From contig JAWKLD010000001.1 in NCBI GenBank assembly GCA_041392855.1, positions 315,501 through 379,500 on the forward strand: a DNA stretch of 64,000 nucleotides, read 5' to 3'. Positions 50,629 through 59,488 of the stretch are shown here, one piece after another. Made by a program: the position numbers and the translations under genes. The notes beneath the pieces were generated by a model that was not told the DNA's origin, searched no databases, and saw only the letters and a program-made list of their open reading frames with translations. The DNA comes from Flavipsychrobacter sp. (lineage in GTDB: Bacteria > Bacteroidota > Bacteroidia > Chitinophagales > Chitinophagaceae). Numbering within the stretch: the first letter of the stretch is position 1; the number at the start of each line of letters is the position of its first letter.

Positions 50629-51366
50629 GTGTCCAAAATAAAAGTTGCAGCTGTAAGTTATTTGAATACTAAGCCATTATTGTATGGAATAGAACGTAGT
50701 CAGATAAGGACAGAGATGGAATTGTTGTTAGACTATCCATCACAATTGGCAGAGCAGCTTATGTCGGGCGCTATAGACATGGCTTTATTACCTGTGGCAG
50801 TTATTCCAGATATTCCCAACGCAAGAATAGTAAGTGATTATGGTATAGCTGCTGATGGAGTAGTAGCATCAGTTTCTATTTTTAGTCAAGTGCCCTTAGA
50901 GCAGATAGAAACACTTTATTTAGATTATCAATCTCGTACGTCAGTTCGTTTAGCACAGTTACTTTTTGAGAAACATTGGAAGCAAACAGTAGAGTATAAG
51001 CCTGCTACAGAACATTATATAGATTATATAAACGGCACTACTGCAGGGGTGATAATAGGAGATAGGGCATTCAAACAGCAAGATAATTTTGAATATATAT
51101 ACGACCTGTCGGAAGCATGGAAGGCATATACAGGGTTGCCTTTTGTATTCGCAGCATGGGTTGCTAATAAAGATTTGCCGACAGAGTTTTTGGAAGCGTT
51201 CAATAAAGCAAATGCATTGGGTTTATCAAACATTGATGCAATAGTAGAGGATAACCCATTCCCGTATTGTGATTTAAAGAAATACTATACAGATAATATT
51301 CATTATTATCTTGACGAGGATAAAAAGAAAGGCCTGCAACAGTTTTTAGAACTGATACAAGCCTAA
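50629..51366 (+). CDS. mqnA: Chorismate dehydratase (menaquinone, futalosine route)
   Basis: MqnA removes water from chorismate to give 3-[(1-carboxyvinyl)oxy]benzoate, the first step of the futalosine pathway to menaquinone. The 245-residue protein has a GTG start (SKIKVAAVSYLNTKPLLYG). It also has MDMALLPVAVIPD and a periplasmic-binding-protein-like fold with TSVRLAQLLF and GVIIGDRAF. LSEAWKAYTGLPFVFAAWV is typical. No mqnB, mqnC or mqnD gene is in this window. It is the first gene after rnhA on the opposite strand. Confidence 0.88.
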   Translation: MSKIKVAAVSYLNTKPLLYGIERSQIRTEMELLLDYPSQLAEQLMSGAIDMALLPVAVIPDIPNARIVSDYGIAADGVVASVSIFSQVPLEQIETLYLDYQSRTSVRLAQLLFEKHWKQTVEYKPATEHYIDYINGTTAGVIIGDRAFKQQDNFEYIYDLSEAWKAYTGLPFVFAAWVANKDLPTEFLEAFNKANALGLSNIDAIVEDNPFPYCDLKKYYTDNIHYYLDEDKKKGLQQFLELIQA

Positions 51367-51388
51367 GAATATATTTCTTAAGAGTACT

Positions 51389-51709
51389 CTACTCTACAAC
51401 TACTGCTGTACCAGATGTGTTGACCATAAGCATACTACCATTATGCCCAACTACTTCATAGTCTACATTAATACCGATAATAGCATTGCAGCCTAGCATT
51501 TTTGCTCTTTGAGACATTTCGCTAATTGCAGCCTCTCTAGCTTCCATTAATACACGTTCGTAGGCATCTGAACGACCTCCAATAACATCTCTTACATTTG
51601 CCAAGAAGTCTTTAAATATATTGGCGCCTAATATAGTTTCGCCAAAGACAAGCCCTTTGTATTCTTTTATGGTTTTGCCATCTAATTTGGGTGTAGTGGA
51701 TAATATCAT
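51389..51709 (-). CDS. ybjQ: YbjQ family protein (UPF0145)
   Basis: The 106-residue protein matches the YbjQ/UPF0145 family, small pentamer-forming proteins of unknown function, sometimes listed as heavy-metal-binding. The motifs are LVFGETILGANIFKDFLA, VRDVIGGRSDAYERVL, EAREAAISEMSQRAKMLGCNAIIGINVDYE and GTAVVVE. There is no signal peptide. The gene lies alone on the minus strand, convergent to mqnA. Confidence 0.9.
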   Translation of the reverse strand: MILSTTPKLDGKTIKEYKGLVFGETILGANIFKDFLANVRDVIGGRSDAYERVLMEAREAAISEMSQRAKMLGCNAIIGINVDYEVVGHNGSMLMVNTSGTAVVVE

Positions 51710-51806
51710 GATCTGTTTTTCTATAAAGTTAAAGTAATATCAGTATAAGCAGTTTTAATGGCAATAAACTTAAATTATGTTTAACAGCTAGTATCTTTAC
51801 AGCAAT

Positions 51807-52664
51807 ATGGGAAAGGATATAACATTGGTGGAATGCCCTCGAGATGCCATGCAAGGTTGGGAGCACTTTATTCCTACAGAAAAAAAAGCAGCTTATTTAA
51901 ATAGCCTTTTAAAAGTAGGGTTTGATGTATTAGACTTTGGGTCATTTGTGTCCCCTAAAGCTATACCTCAATTGGCTGATACTAAAGAAGTGTTGTCTCA
52001 ATTGGACATGAGTAATACAAGAACAAAATTACTCGCCATAATAGCAAATATCAGAGGTGCTGAAGATGCGGTAGTATATGACGAGATTAGCTATTTAGGA
52101 TTCCCTTTTTCTATATCAGAAACATTTCAAAAAAGGAATACGAATAAAACCATCGCTGAGTCATTGACACATGTAGAAAGTATACAGAATCTATGTGTGC
52201 AAAATAATAAAGAGATGGTGGTTTATATCTCTATGGGTTTTGGTAACCCTTATGGTGATGAGTATAATGCAGCGATCGCTATTGATTGGGTAGGTAAGCT
52301 AGCACAGTTGGGTATAAAGACCATTGCCATGTCAGATACTGTTGGAGTAGCTCAGCCGGCTAATATTGAATATATCTTCAATAGTTTGATCCCTGAATTT
52401 AAGGATATCAATATTGGTGCACATTTCCATTCTACAATAGATACTTGGGAAGAGAAAATACAAACGGCTTATAGTAGTGGATGTATGAGGTATGACAGTG
52501 CGATGAAAGGCATAGGTGGCTGCCCAATGGCAGATGATGACCTTGTAGGTAATATAGCTACTGAGCATATATTAGCTTGGGCTAAGAAGAATGATATAAC
52601 ATTACAGCTGAACGAAACTGCATTTTACGAGTCGTTGCAAATGGCTGCTGAAATATTTGTGTAA
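51807..52664 (+). CDS. HMG-CoA lyase-like enzyme (DRE-TIM family)
   Basis: HMG-CoA lyase splits 3-hydroxy-3-methylglutaryl-CoA into acetyl-CoA and acetoacetate in leucine breakdown. The 285-residue protein has the start motif with R12-D13 (ECPRDAMQGWEH in place of the usual PRDGLQ), then FGSFVSPKAIPQLAD, the metal-binding H206-F-H208 and GIGGCPMADDD with C239, then GNIATE (N249, E253). The Asp that normally follows the HxH pair is Ser. The metal ligands are kept, so activity is likely, but the substrate may differ from classic HMG-CoA. It lies just before panB. Confidence 0.82.
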   Translation: MGKDITLVECPRDAMQGWEHFIPTEKKAAYLNSLLKVGFDVLDFGSFVSPKAIPQLADTKEVLSQLDMSNTRTKLLAIIANIRGAEDAVVYDEISYLGFPFSISETFQKRNTNKTIAESLTHVESIQNLCVQNNKEMVVYISMGFGNPYGDEYNAAIAIDWVGKLAQLGIKTIAMSDTVGVAQPANIEYIFNSLIPEFKDINIGAHFHSTIDTWEEKIQTAYSSGCMRYDSAMKGIGGCPMADDDLVGNIATEHILAWAKKNDITLQLNETAFYESLQMAAEIFV

Positions 52665-52701
52665 TTTGTGCTCTTATTGAGGGGTTAGTAAAAGAAAAAT
52701 A

Positions 52702-53517
52702 ATGTCTACACACAACGAAATTAAGAAAGTAACCACCCATACGCTTCAGTGGATGAAGCAACAAGGGGAGAAGATAAGTATGCTTACGGCATACGATTAT
52801 TCAATGGCCAAGATATTTGATGATGCGAATATCGATGTCATTCTTGTAGGGGACTCTGCATCGAATGTGATGGCAGGTCATGAGACTACATTACCTATTA
52901 CACTAGATCAAATGATCTATCATGCCTCTAGTGTGATACGTGCTATAAATCGTTGTCTGGTAGTTGTAGACTTGCCTTTTGGTAGCTATCAGGGTAATAG
53001 TAAAGAAGCGCTTAACTCTTCTATCAGAATAATGAAAGAAGCGGGCGCACATGCTATAAAGTTAGAAGGTGGTGCAGAAGTAGAAGAGTCAATAAAAAGA
53101 ATTATTAGTGCAGGTGTGCCTGTAATGGGGCACTTAGGGTTAACGCCACAGTCTATATACAAGTTTGGTACTTATGCCGTGCGTGCTAAAGAAGAGGAGG
53201 AAGCAGAACAGCTTATTAAGAATGCAAGATTGTTGGAAGAAGCAGGATGCTTTGCGTTGGTGTTAGAAAAGATACCTGCTAAGCTAGGTAAGTTGGTTGC
53301 TGATGAATTGAAGATACCCGTAATAGGTATAGGTGCAGGTATGCATGTTGATGGGCAGGTATTGGTGATGCATGATATGCTGGGTATAACCAAAGATTTC
53401 TCTCCACGCTTTTTACGTAGATATCTTGACCTATATGAAGATATAAAAGGAGCTACTGCATCTTTTATCAAGGATGTCAAGAGCCAGGATTTTCCTAATG
53501 AGAAAGAACAGTACTAA
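52702..53517 (+). CDS. panB: 3-Methyl-2-oxobutanoate hydroxymethyltransferase
   Basis: PanB adds a hydroxymethyl group from methylene-THF to 2-oxoisovalerate to make ketopantoate, the first step of pantothenate and CoA synthesis. The 271-residue protein has LTAYDYSMAKIFDDA, LVGDSASNVMAGHETTLPI with metal ligand D51, VVDLPFGSYQ, VMGHLGLTPQS and GIGAGMHVDGQVLVMHDMLG. All are standard. The next gene starts inside its stop codon (TAATG), so they are translationally coupled. The other pan genes are not here. Confidence 0.96.
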   Translation: MSTHNEIKKVTTHTLQWMKQQGEKISMLTAYDYSMAKIFDDANIDVILVGDSASNVMAGHETTLPITLDQMIYHASSVIRAINRCLVVVDLPFGSYQGNSKEALNSSIRIMKEAGAHAIKLEGGAEVEESIKRIISAGVPVMGHLGLTPQSIYKFGTYAVRAKEEEEAEQLIKNARLLEEAGCFALVLEKIPAKLGKLVADELKIPVIGIGAGMHVDGQVLVMHDMLGITKDFSPRFLRRYLDLYEDIKGATASFIKDVKSQDFPNEKEQY

Positions 53518-54194
53518 TGGTGAATAAACAAGTGTGGTTGGAACTGCAAGAGCAGTTTAAAGAGAAAGAGGTGACATTGGTTGCTGTCTCTAAAAAGAAG
53601 CCTGTAGCAGATATTCAAGAGTTTTATGATCTAGGGGAACGTAATTTTGGAGAAAATTATGTTCAGGAGCTAGTAGAAAAACAACCGCAATTACCCGCTG
53701 ATATCAATTGGCATTATATTGGGCATTTACAAACCAATAAGGTGAAGTATATAGCTCCTTTTGTACACCTTATACATGCAGTAGATAGTTTCAAACTCTT
53801 AAAAGAGATAGATAAGCAAGCTAAGAAGAATGATCGTGTCATCAATGTATTATTACAAATGCATGTAGCAGAAGAGGAAAGTAAGTTTGGTTTGAATGCT
53901 ATAGGTATTATAGAGTTGTTAGATTACTATCAAGCTCAGAAAGAAGAGCTAAATAATGTAAATATCTGCGGGTTGATGGGTATGGGAACCTTTACAGAAG
54001 ATGAAGCACAATTAAGAGCTGAGTTTTCTAAAGTACACGCCATGTTTCTCAATCTAAAGAACTCCTACTTTTTAGATAGTGCATATTTTAAGGAATGCTC
54101 TATGGGTATGAGTGGAGATTATAACATTGCCATAGAAGAGGGTAGTACTATGGTGCGTATAGGTAGTATGCTATTCGGTGCTCGCAGCTACTAA
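53517..54194 (+). CDS. YggS/PLPBP family PLP-homeostasis protein
   Basis: These single-domain proteins bind pyridoxal phosphate and help balance vitamin B6, without a known enzyme activity. The 225-residue protein has the PLP lysine in LVAVSKKKP (K26), then ERNFGENYVQELVEK, WHYIGHLQTNKVK, MHVAEEESKFGL, CGLMGMGTFTED and SMGMSGDYNIAIEEGSTMVRIGSMLFG. Start at 53517 overlaps the panB stop. Its end overlaps the convergent MFS gene by 24 bases. Confidence 0.93.
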   Translation: MVNKQVWLELQEQFKEKEVTLVAVSKKKPVADIQEFYDLGERNFGENYVQELVEKQPQLPADINWHYIGHLQTNKVKYIAPFVHLIHAVDSFKLLKEIDKQAKKNDRVINVLLQMHVAEEESKFGLNAIGIIELLDYYQAQKEELNNVNICGLMGMGTFTEDEAQLRAEFSKVHAMFLNLKNSYFLDSAYFKECSMGMSGDYNIAIEEGSTMVRIGSMLFGARSY

Positions 54195-55397
54195 CTCAGC
54201 TTTTTGTTCCCTGTTTTGTATCCACCTAAAGCCCAATACAGCTATTAGGAAGAATAGGGTTACGCCCCACCAAAGTGTATTGAAATTATAAGTGTCGGCT
54301 ACCCAAGCACCTGTTGCAGGGCCAACTATTTGTGCTATAGCCCAAGACATGGTGTATAAACCTGCATATTGTCCTCTGTTTCTATTTGTAGTGCGTTGTA
54401 TCCAAAAAGTGGCCATAAAAGGCAAACCAACTATTTCTCCTATACTAATTAATAGAATGTATATAAGAGCCACAGAAAAAGTGCCCGGTATTATATTAAG
54501 TATCATAAACCCAAGTCCTATCAATGCTGCACCAATAATGATATAAGTGAGTAGGGCTTTTCTGCCTTCCAGCATTTTGATAATTACCATTTCAAAAAAG
54601 GCAATAAGAATACCATTTATAGACATGAGTATGCCTATATCTCCCTCTCTAAGTGAAAGGTCTTGTTTGAAATATACAGGTATGGTTGTAAATATTTGAA
54701 AGAAACAACAAGCATAAAAGGTGTTGAATAGAACGAACATAAGAAAAGGTGTATCCTTATATGCCGACTTCTTTATTGGTTCTTTAACAGCATCTTCTTC
54801 TGCACCTTTATTTTTTGATGGAGCAAGTACTATCCATAATAATACACCTGCAAGTACATTAGTAAACCCATCTATCCAAAAGAGCAAATGATAACTTTGT
54901 GCCGCAATAAAACCACCTAATGCACCACCTACAGCCCACCCTAAGTTCATGGCTAACCTATTTAAGGTAAAGCTACGAGTGACGTTTTCTTTTTTGCTAT
55001 AGTGTGCTATGGCAGCAGCATTTGCAGGACGAAATGATTCGTTGATCATGCTTAGGAAAAATGATGTGATACAAATACTTGTAAAACTTTCCATTTGCCC
55101 CAGTAAAATAAACATTAAGCCACCTCCCATAAGTGCAAAAAGTTGCACAAAGTAGAAGCCGAATTTATCAGTGAGTTTGCCACCAAGAAAGCCGCCTGCT
55201 ACAGTACCAAGACCAAACACAGCTAATACAATACCTGCCTTAGCTATGCTCACATCTTTACTTTGTGTAAGGTAAAGCGTCATGAAAGGCATCACCATAG
55301 CACCCATTCTGTTAATGAGCATTACCAATGATAACCACCATGCTGAAGGATTTAACCCTTTATAGGCATCAAGATATAGAGAAGCGATCTTTTTCAA
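54171..55397 (-). CDS. Major facilitator superfamily transporter
   Basis: The 408-residue protein has twelve hydrophobic segments, a normal MFS number. The loop after TM2 has GGKLTDKFGFYFVQ, close to the family G-x3-D-R/K-x-G motif. Arg and Glu residues sit in TM4 region SMINESFRPANAAAIAHY. Large substitutions elsewhere do not reveal a substrate; drug or sugar efflux types are both possible. It starts alone on the minus strand and its 3' end overlaps the YggS gene by 24 bases, so the two transcripts are antisense there. Confidence 0.85.
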   Translation of the reverse strand: MKKIASLYLDAYKGLNPSAWWLSLVMLINRMGAMVMPFMTLYLTQSKDVSIAKAGIVLAVFGLGTVAGGFLGGKLTDKFGFYFVQLFALMGGGLMFILLGQMESFTSICITSFFLSMINESFRPANAAAIAHYSKKENVTRSFTLNRLAMNLGWAVGGALGGFIAAQSYHLLFWIDGFTNVLAGVLLWIVLAPSKNKGAEEDAVKEPIKKSAYKDTPFLMFVLFNTFYACCFFQIFTTIPVYFKQDLSLREGDIGILMSINGILIAFFEMVIIKMLEGRKALLTYIIIGAALIGLGFMILNIIPGTFSVALIYILLISIGEIVGLPFMATFWIQRTTNRNRGQYAGLYTMSWAIAQIVGPATGAWVADTYNFNTLWWGVTLFFLIAVLGFRWIQNREQKAELVAASTE

Positions 55398-55474
55398 AAC
55401 TAATGATGCAAATGTAGATTATTAGTCTAAATCTCTAACTAAGTATTTGGTGATAGTATTATTGATAGATTAGA

Positions 55475-56089
55475 TTATTTGTAGTCTTCTACTTTTATTT
55501 GCTCTTTGCAAAAGAAGTATTCTCGCTCATCGTTGGAGGCTACGATAACAAGTCGGTTTGTTTTGTGTTCTTCTATCCAACTAGTGTATTGGCGTACACC
55601 ATTTTGATCGAGGTTAGAGCAAGGCTCGTCTAACAAGAGAATAGGTGTGTCCGAAAAAATCGCTTGTGCTAATTTCACTCTTTGTTTCATCCCCGAAGAG
55701 TAGTCTGCGATAGGTTTGTCTGCTGCATCTTGCAAGCCTATGGTTTCAATAATGTCCTTTACAGACATGTTATTAATAGGCTGTTTGAATTTGAAATGGA
55801 AGGATAAAAACTCGCTTAGCGTAAGCTCTTCAATGATCTCTTGCCCTGGAGCTGCATATGCAATGTGTGGGAATATTCGGTTTACAGAAACGTTCTTATC
55901 ATTGATGGCGTAATATACTTTGCCTACAGAAGGTGCTTGAATGCCAGATATGACACGCAATAATGTAGATTTACCACAACCATTAGGCCCTAGTAATGCA
56001 TAAGTACTATTAGGAGAAAAAGAGTAATTGATATCCTTAAATATCCAATGACGCTGAAACTTTTTACTTATATGCTTAAGAGATATCAT
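55475..56089 (-). CDS. ABC transporter ATP-binding protein
   Basis: The 204-residue protein is a single nucleotide-binding domain. It has Walker A GPNGCGKST (34-42), the Q-loop region YAAPGQEI, signature SSGMKQRVKLAQ, Walker B PILLLDEPCSNLD and the switch region VIVASNDE, in which the usual switch His is not seen. No permease gene lies next to it. The start overlaps the end of lpxA by 14 bases, so it is in the lipid A operon. A role in lipid or LPS export is suggested by position only. Confidence 0.85.
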   Translation of the reverse strand: MISLKHISKKFQRHWIFKDINYSFSPNSTYALLGPNGCGKSTLLRVISGIQAPSVGKVYYAINDKNVSVNRIFPHIAYAAPGQEIIEELTLSEFLSFHFKFKQPINNMSVKDIIETIGLQDAADKPIADYSSGMKQRVKLAQAIFSDTPILLLDEPCSNLDQNGVRQYTSWIEEHKTNRLVIVASNDEREYFFCKEQIKVEDYK

Positions 56090-56876
56090 CAGTCAGTCGG
56101 CGTGCATAACCTTTCATAATACCACGTCCTGTTTCTCTAATGAAAGAAATGATCTCATCACGTTCATCAGATACTGGTATTTCTGTTTCTATAATGCTAA
56201 GCGCTTTAGATACATTATAACCACGTACAAAAAGGATACGGTAAATATCTAGTATGTGGTTTATCTGATTCATGTTGTAGCCACGTCTCTTTAAACCAAT
56301 AGAGTTGACACCTACATAAGAAAGTGGTTCTCTTGCAGCTTTCACGTATGGTGGCACATCCTTACGCACCAAAGAACCTCCTGTTACGAAAGCGTAGGAG
56401 CCAATGCGTACAAATTGTTGTACAGCAGTAAGACCCGCAAGTACTACATTGTCGCCTACAGTAATATGACCAGCTAAGGTGGTATTGTTAGAGAAGATAC
56501 AATTGTTACCCACAACACAGTCGTGTGCAATGTGAGAATAGGCCATTATAAGACAGTTATTACCTATCTGTGTTCTATTTCTATCTACAGTACCTCTGTT
56601 TATTGTTACACACTCACGTATAGTTGTGTTGTCACCAATAATGGTAATAGTATCTTCACCTTTATACTTTAGATCTTGAGGGATAGCCGAGATGATAGAG
56701 CTTGGGAATATTTTACAATTCTTTCCTATTCTTGCTCCTTCCATAATGGTTACGTTAGAGCCTATCCATGTGCCTTCACCTATTTCTACATTTCTATGAA
56801 TGGTAGTAAATGGGTCGATCTTTACATTAGGCCCAATCTTCGTATCAGGATGTATATATGTAAGTGGATGGATCAT
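56076..56876 (-). CDS. lpxA: UDP-GlcNAc acyltransferase
   Basis: LpxA adds a 3-hydroxyacyl chain to UDP-GlcNAc, the first step of lipid A synthesis. The 266-residue protein is a left-handed beta helix of hexapeptide repeats (HPDTKIGPNVKID, EIGEGTWIGSNVTI) through residue 190, with the catalytic His of HIAHDCVVG at H118 (E. coli H125). A helical C-terminal part follows with GLKRRGYNMNQINHILDIYRILF. It overlaps lpxC-fabZ by 4 bases and the ABC gene by 14 bases. Confidence 0.96.
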   Translation of the reverse strand: MIHPLTYIHPDTKIGPNVKIDPFTTIHRNVEIGEGTWIGSNVTIMEGARIGKNCKIFPSSIISAIPQDLKYKGEDTITIIGDNTTIRECVTINRGTVDRNRTQIGNNCLIMAYSHIAHDCVVGNNCIFSNNTTLAGHITVGDNVVLAGLTAVQQFVRIGSYAFVTGGSLVRKDVPPYVKAAREPLSYVGVNSIGLKRRGYNMNQINHILDIYRILFVRGYNVSKALSIIETEIPVSDERDEIISFIRETGRGIMKGYARRLTDDIS

Positions 56877-58339
56877 TTTTTGTCTTTTGGAACGATTTGA
56901 GCTACTAATTCTGCTTCAGTAACAAGTTTATTACCTACATATACTCTGCCACGCATTTCGCATATGCCTCTTCTTATAGGGCTAAGCAATTCAAGTTTTA
57001 AAACCAATGTATCACCTGGTAGTACGCGGTGCTTGAATTTAGCTTTGTCTATTTTTAAGAAATAAGTATCATAGTTTTCTGGATCGGTATAGTTGTTTAA
57101 GGCTAAGATACCTCCTGTTTGTGCCAGTGCTTCTATTTGTAAAACACCAGGCATTACTGGATTACCTGGGAAGTGGCCTTGAAAAAACTCTTCATTGAAA
57201 GTTACATTCTTAACACCTACAACATGGTCATCGCTTAGTTCAATTATCTTGTCGATAAGTAAGAATGGGTACTTGTGTGGAAGCGATTTTTCTATTTGGT
57301 TAATATCGTATATCGCTTGTTGGTTAGGATCGTAATGAGGGACGTCTGACAGGTGTCTATTTTTCTTAATGAATTGCTTGATCTTTTTAGCAAATTCAAC
57401 ATTAGAAGCATGTCCCGGACGGCTGGCAATGATATGTGCTTTGATATTAAAGCCTATTAGCGCCAAGTCGCCTACTACGTCAAGTAGTTTATGTCTTGCA
57501 GGTTCGTTAGGGAAGTGCAATTGAATGTTATTCAAGATGCCTTCCTGCTTTACCTTAATGTTCTTCTTATTGAATACTTCAGCAAGTCTGTCTAGTTCTT
57601 CTTCGCTCACAACCTTGTCTACTACTACAATAGCATTACTTAGGTCTCCACCTTTAATAAGGTTATTGTCTAGCAAGTATTCTAGTTCATGTAAGAAGCA
57701 AAATGTTCTACATGGACCTATCTCATCTTTAAACTCTGTGATGTGTTTTAAGGTAGCATGCTGTGTGCCTAAAACTGGAGAGTTGAAATCAATAAGTGTT
57801 GTTATTTGATATTCGTTTGACGGTACTGCTAACATATCTACGTTCTTAACCGGATCGTAATAATGAATGTTAGAGTCTATCGTATAAACTATACGTTTAG
57901 CTTCTTGCTCTTGTACACCAACAGCTTCAATAGCCTTTATTACTTCATAAGAGCTACCGTCCAAAATAGGAACCTCACTGCCATCAAGTTCTATAAGTGC
58001 GTTGTCTATTTCCAGACCTATTAATGCCGCTAGTGTATGCTCTACAGTACTTATTCTAACTCCGTTTAGCTCTAGTGTAGTACCTCTCGATGTGTCTACT
58101 ACATAGTCCACATCTGCCTTTATAATTGGTTTTTCGGGTAAGTCTACTCTTTGAAAACGTAAACCGAAACCCGGGTTAGCAGGTTTGATGGTCATGGTCA
58201 CATTTTGCCCGGTATGTAAGCCTACACCTTTTAGGGTTACTTCTCCTTTTAGGGTTTGCTGATTTTGGGCTGATGTTGATTGCTGCACTGGAACCGTATT
58301 TTTTGTTGCTTCTTTTTTAGTTAATTCTTCTACACTCAC
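56873..58339 (-). CDS. lpxC-fabZ: Fused LpxC deacetylase and FabZ dehydratase
   Basis: The 488-residue protein joins two enzymes. LpxC (about residues 28-320) removes the acetyl group from UDP-3-O-acyl-GlcNAc, the committed step of lipid A. It shows GVGLHTGQ, STVEHTLAAL with zinc ligand H101, LDGSEVPILDGSS, ARHKLLDVVGDLAL and the catalytic His in ASRPGHASN. FabZ (about residues 345-488) dehydrates 3-hydroxyacyl-ACP and shows LPHKYPFLLIDKI and the active block HFPGNPVMPGVLQIEALAQTGG. The fusion is typical of Bacteroidota and links the supply of hydroxyacyl chains to lipid A. It lies 7 bases after lpxD and overlaps lpxA by 4. Confidence 0.97.
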   Translation of the reverse strand: MSVEELTKKEATKNTVPVQQSTSAQNQQTLKGEVTLKGVGLHTGQNVTMTIKPANPGFGLRFQRVDLPEKPIIKADVDYVVDTSRGTTLELNGVRISTVEHTLAALIGLEIDNALIELDGSEVPILDGSSYEVIKAIEAVGVQEQEAKRIVYTIDSNIHYYDPVKNVDMLAVPSNEYQITTLIDFNSPVLGTQHATLKHITEFKDEIGPCRTFCFLHELEYLLDNNLIKGGDLSNAIVVVDKVVSEEELDRLAEVFNKKNIKVKQEGILNNIQLHFPNEPARHKLLDVVGDLALIGFNIKAHIIASRPGHASNVEFAKKIKQFIKKNRHLSDVPHYDPNQQAIYDINQIEKSLPHKYPFLLIDKIIELSDDHVVGVKNVTFNEEFFQGHFPGNPVMPGVLQIEALAQTGGILALNNYTDPENYDTYFLKIDKAKFKHRVLPGDTLVLKLELLSPIRRGICEMRGRVYVGNKLVTEAELVAQIVPKDKK

Positions 58340-58346
58340 GTTGTCA

Positions 58347-59408
58347 TCAGATGTTTTGCTGCTTCAATAATGTCTTCAACTCTGCAATAGTTGCTTCCAA
58401 GTCATGAAGACGTTGTTGCATCTCAGGCAAATTTCTGAAAATTGCCTGACTTTTTAGTGAACTTTTATAATCAAATGCTGGAGAACCTGTTAGCGCACTG
58501 TTTTTCTGGGTTACAGATTTAGATAACCCGCTCTGTGCGTTTATTCTGGTACCATCAGCTATTTGTATATGGCCAACAATACCTACTTGGCCTCCTATGA
58601 TACAATTTTTACCTATTCTGGTACTACCAGATACTCCTGATTGCGCGGCAATAACCGAATTGTTGCCTATCTCTACATTATGGGCAATTTGTATGAGGTT
58701 GTCTAGTTTTACACCAGATCTAATTATTGTAGACCCCATCGTTGCTCTGTCGATAGTAGTATTAGCACCTATCTCAACATTGTCTTCTATAACCACATTG
58801 CCTATTTGAGGTACTTTCTTATATGTACCATCTTTTTGTGGCGCAAAGCCAAAGCCATCACCTCCTATTACTGTGCCTGAATGTATCACTACATGATTGC
58901 CAAGTACAGAATGGTCATAGATCTTAACTCCTGAAAATATAGTGACATTATTGCCAATTGTTACATTGTCGCCAACATAACTACCAGGGTATATCTGTAC
59001 ATTATCGCCAATAGTTACATTACTACCTATGTAGGCAAATGCGCCTACATAGCAATCTTTACCTATTTTGGCAGTTTCTGAGATAAAAGAGGGAGATTCT
59101 ATCCCTTTTTTACCCATTTGTGATATGATTTCGTTGTATTTCTCCAATAATAGCGCAAAACCGCTGTAAGCATCTTTTACCCTAATAAGTGTTGGAGTTA
59201 TAGGCTTAGTGATCTTTAGATCATTATTAATGATAATAATGGAAGCCTTTGAAGAGTATAAATACTCCTCATATTTAGGATTTGCAACAAAGCTAAGAGA
59301 ACCATTATCGGCTTCTTCAATCTTAGCCACACGACTCACTTTCGCTTCCGGGTCGCCTTCTATTGTGCCATTAATTATTGTAGCTACTTGTTGAGCGGTA
59401 AACTGCAT
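58347..59408 (-). CDS. lpxD: UDP-3-O-acylglucosamine N-acyltransferase
   Basis: LpxD adds the second hydroxyacyl chain to UDP-3-O-acyl-GlcN, after LpxC. The 353-residue protein has an N-terminal uridine-binding domain (residues 1-100, FTAQQVATIINGTIEGDPEA) and a long run of hexapeptide repeats (AYIGSNVTIGDNVQIYPGSYVGDNVTI). The catalytic region is IAHNVEIGNNSVIAAQSG with the His of AHN, and GFGFAPQ is a conserved piece. A helical end closes it (EMQQRLHDLEATIAELKTLL). It leads the operon lpxD-lpxC/fabZ-lpxA-ABC ATPase. Confidence 0.96.
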   Translation of the reverse strand: MQFTAQQVATIINGTIEGDPEAKVSRVAKIEEADNGSLSFVANPKYEEYLYSSKASIIIINNDLKITKPITPTLIRVKDAYSGFALLLEKYNEIISQMGKKGIESPSFISETAKIGKDCYVGAFAYIGSNVTIGDNVQIYPGSYVGDNVTIGNNVTIFSGVKIYDHSVLGNHVVIHSGTVIGGDGFGFAPQKDGTYKKVPQIGNVVIEDNVEIGANTTIDRATMGSTIIRSGVKLDNLIQIAHNVEIGNNSVIAAQSGVSGSTRIGKNCIIGGQVGIVGHIQIADGTRINAQSGLSKSVTQKNSALTGSPAFDYKSSLKSQAIFRNLPEMQQRLHDLEATIAELKTLLKQQNI

Positions 59409-59488
59409 GCTTTGATATTGAAATAACCCACAAATTACAATAATCTATTATCATAATATAGTTTTATTGCATTTGATTTTTATTAAAA

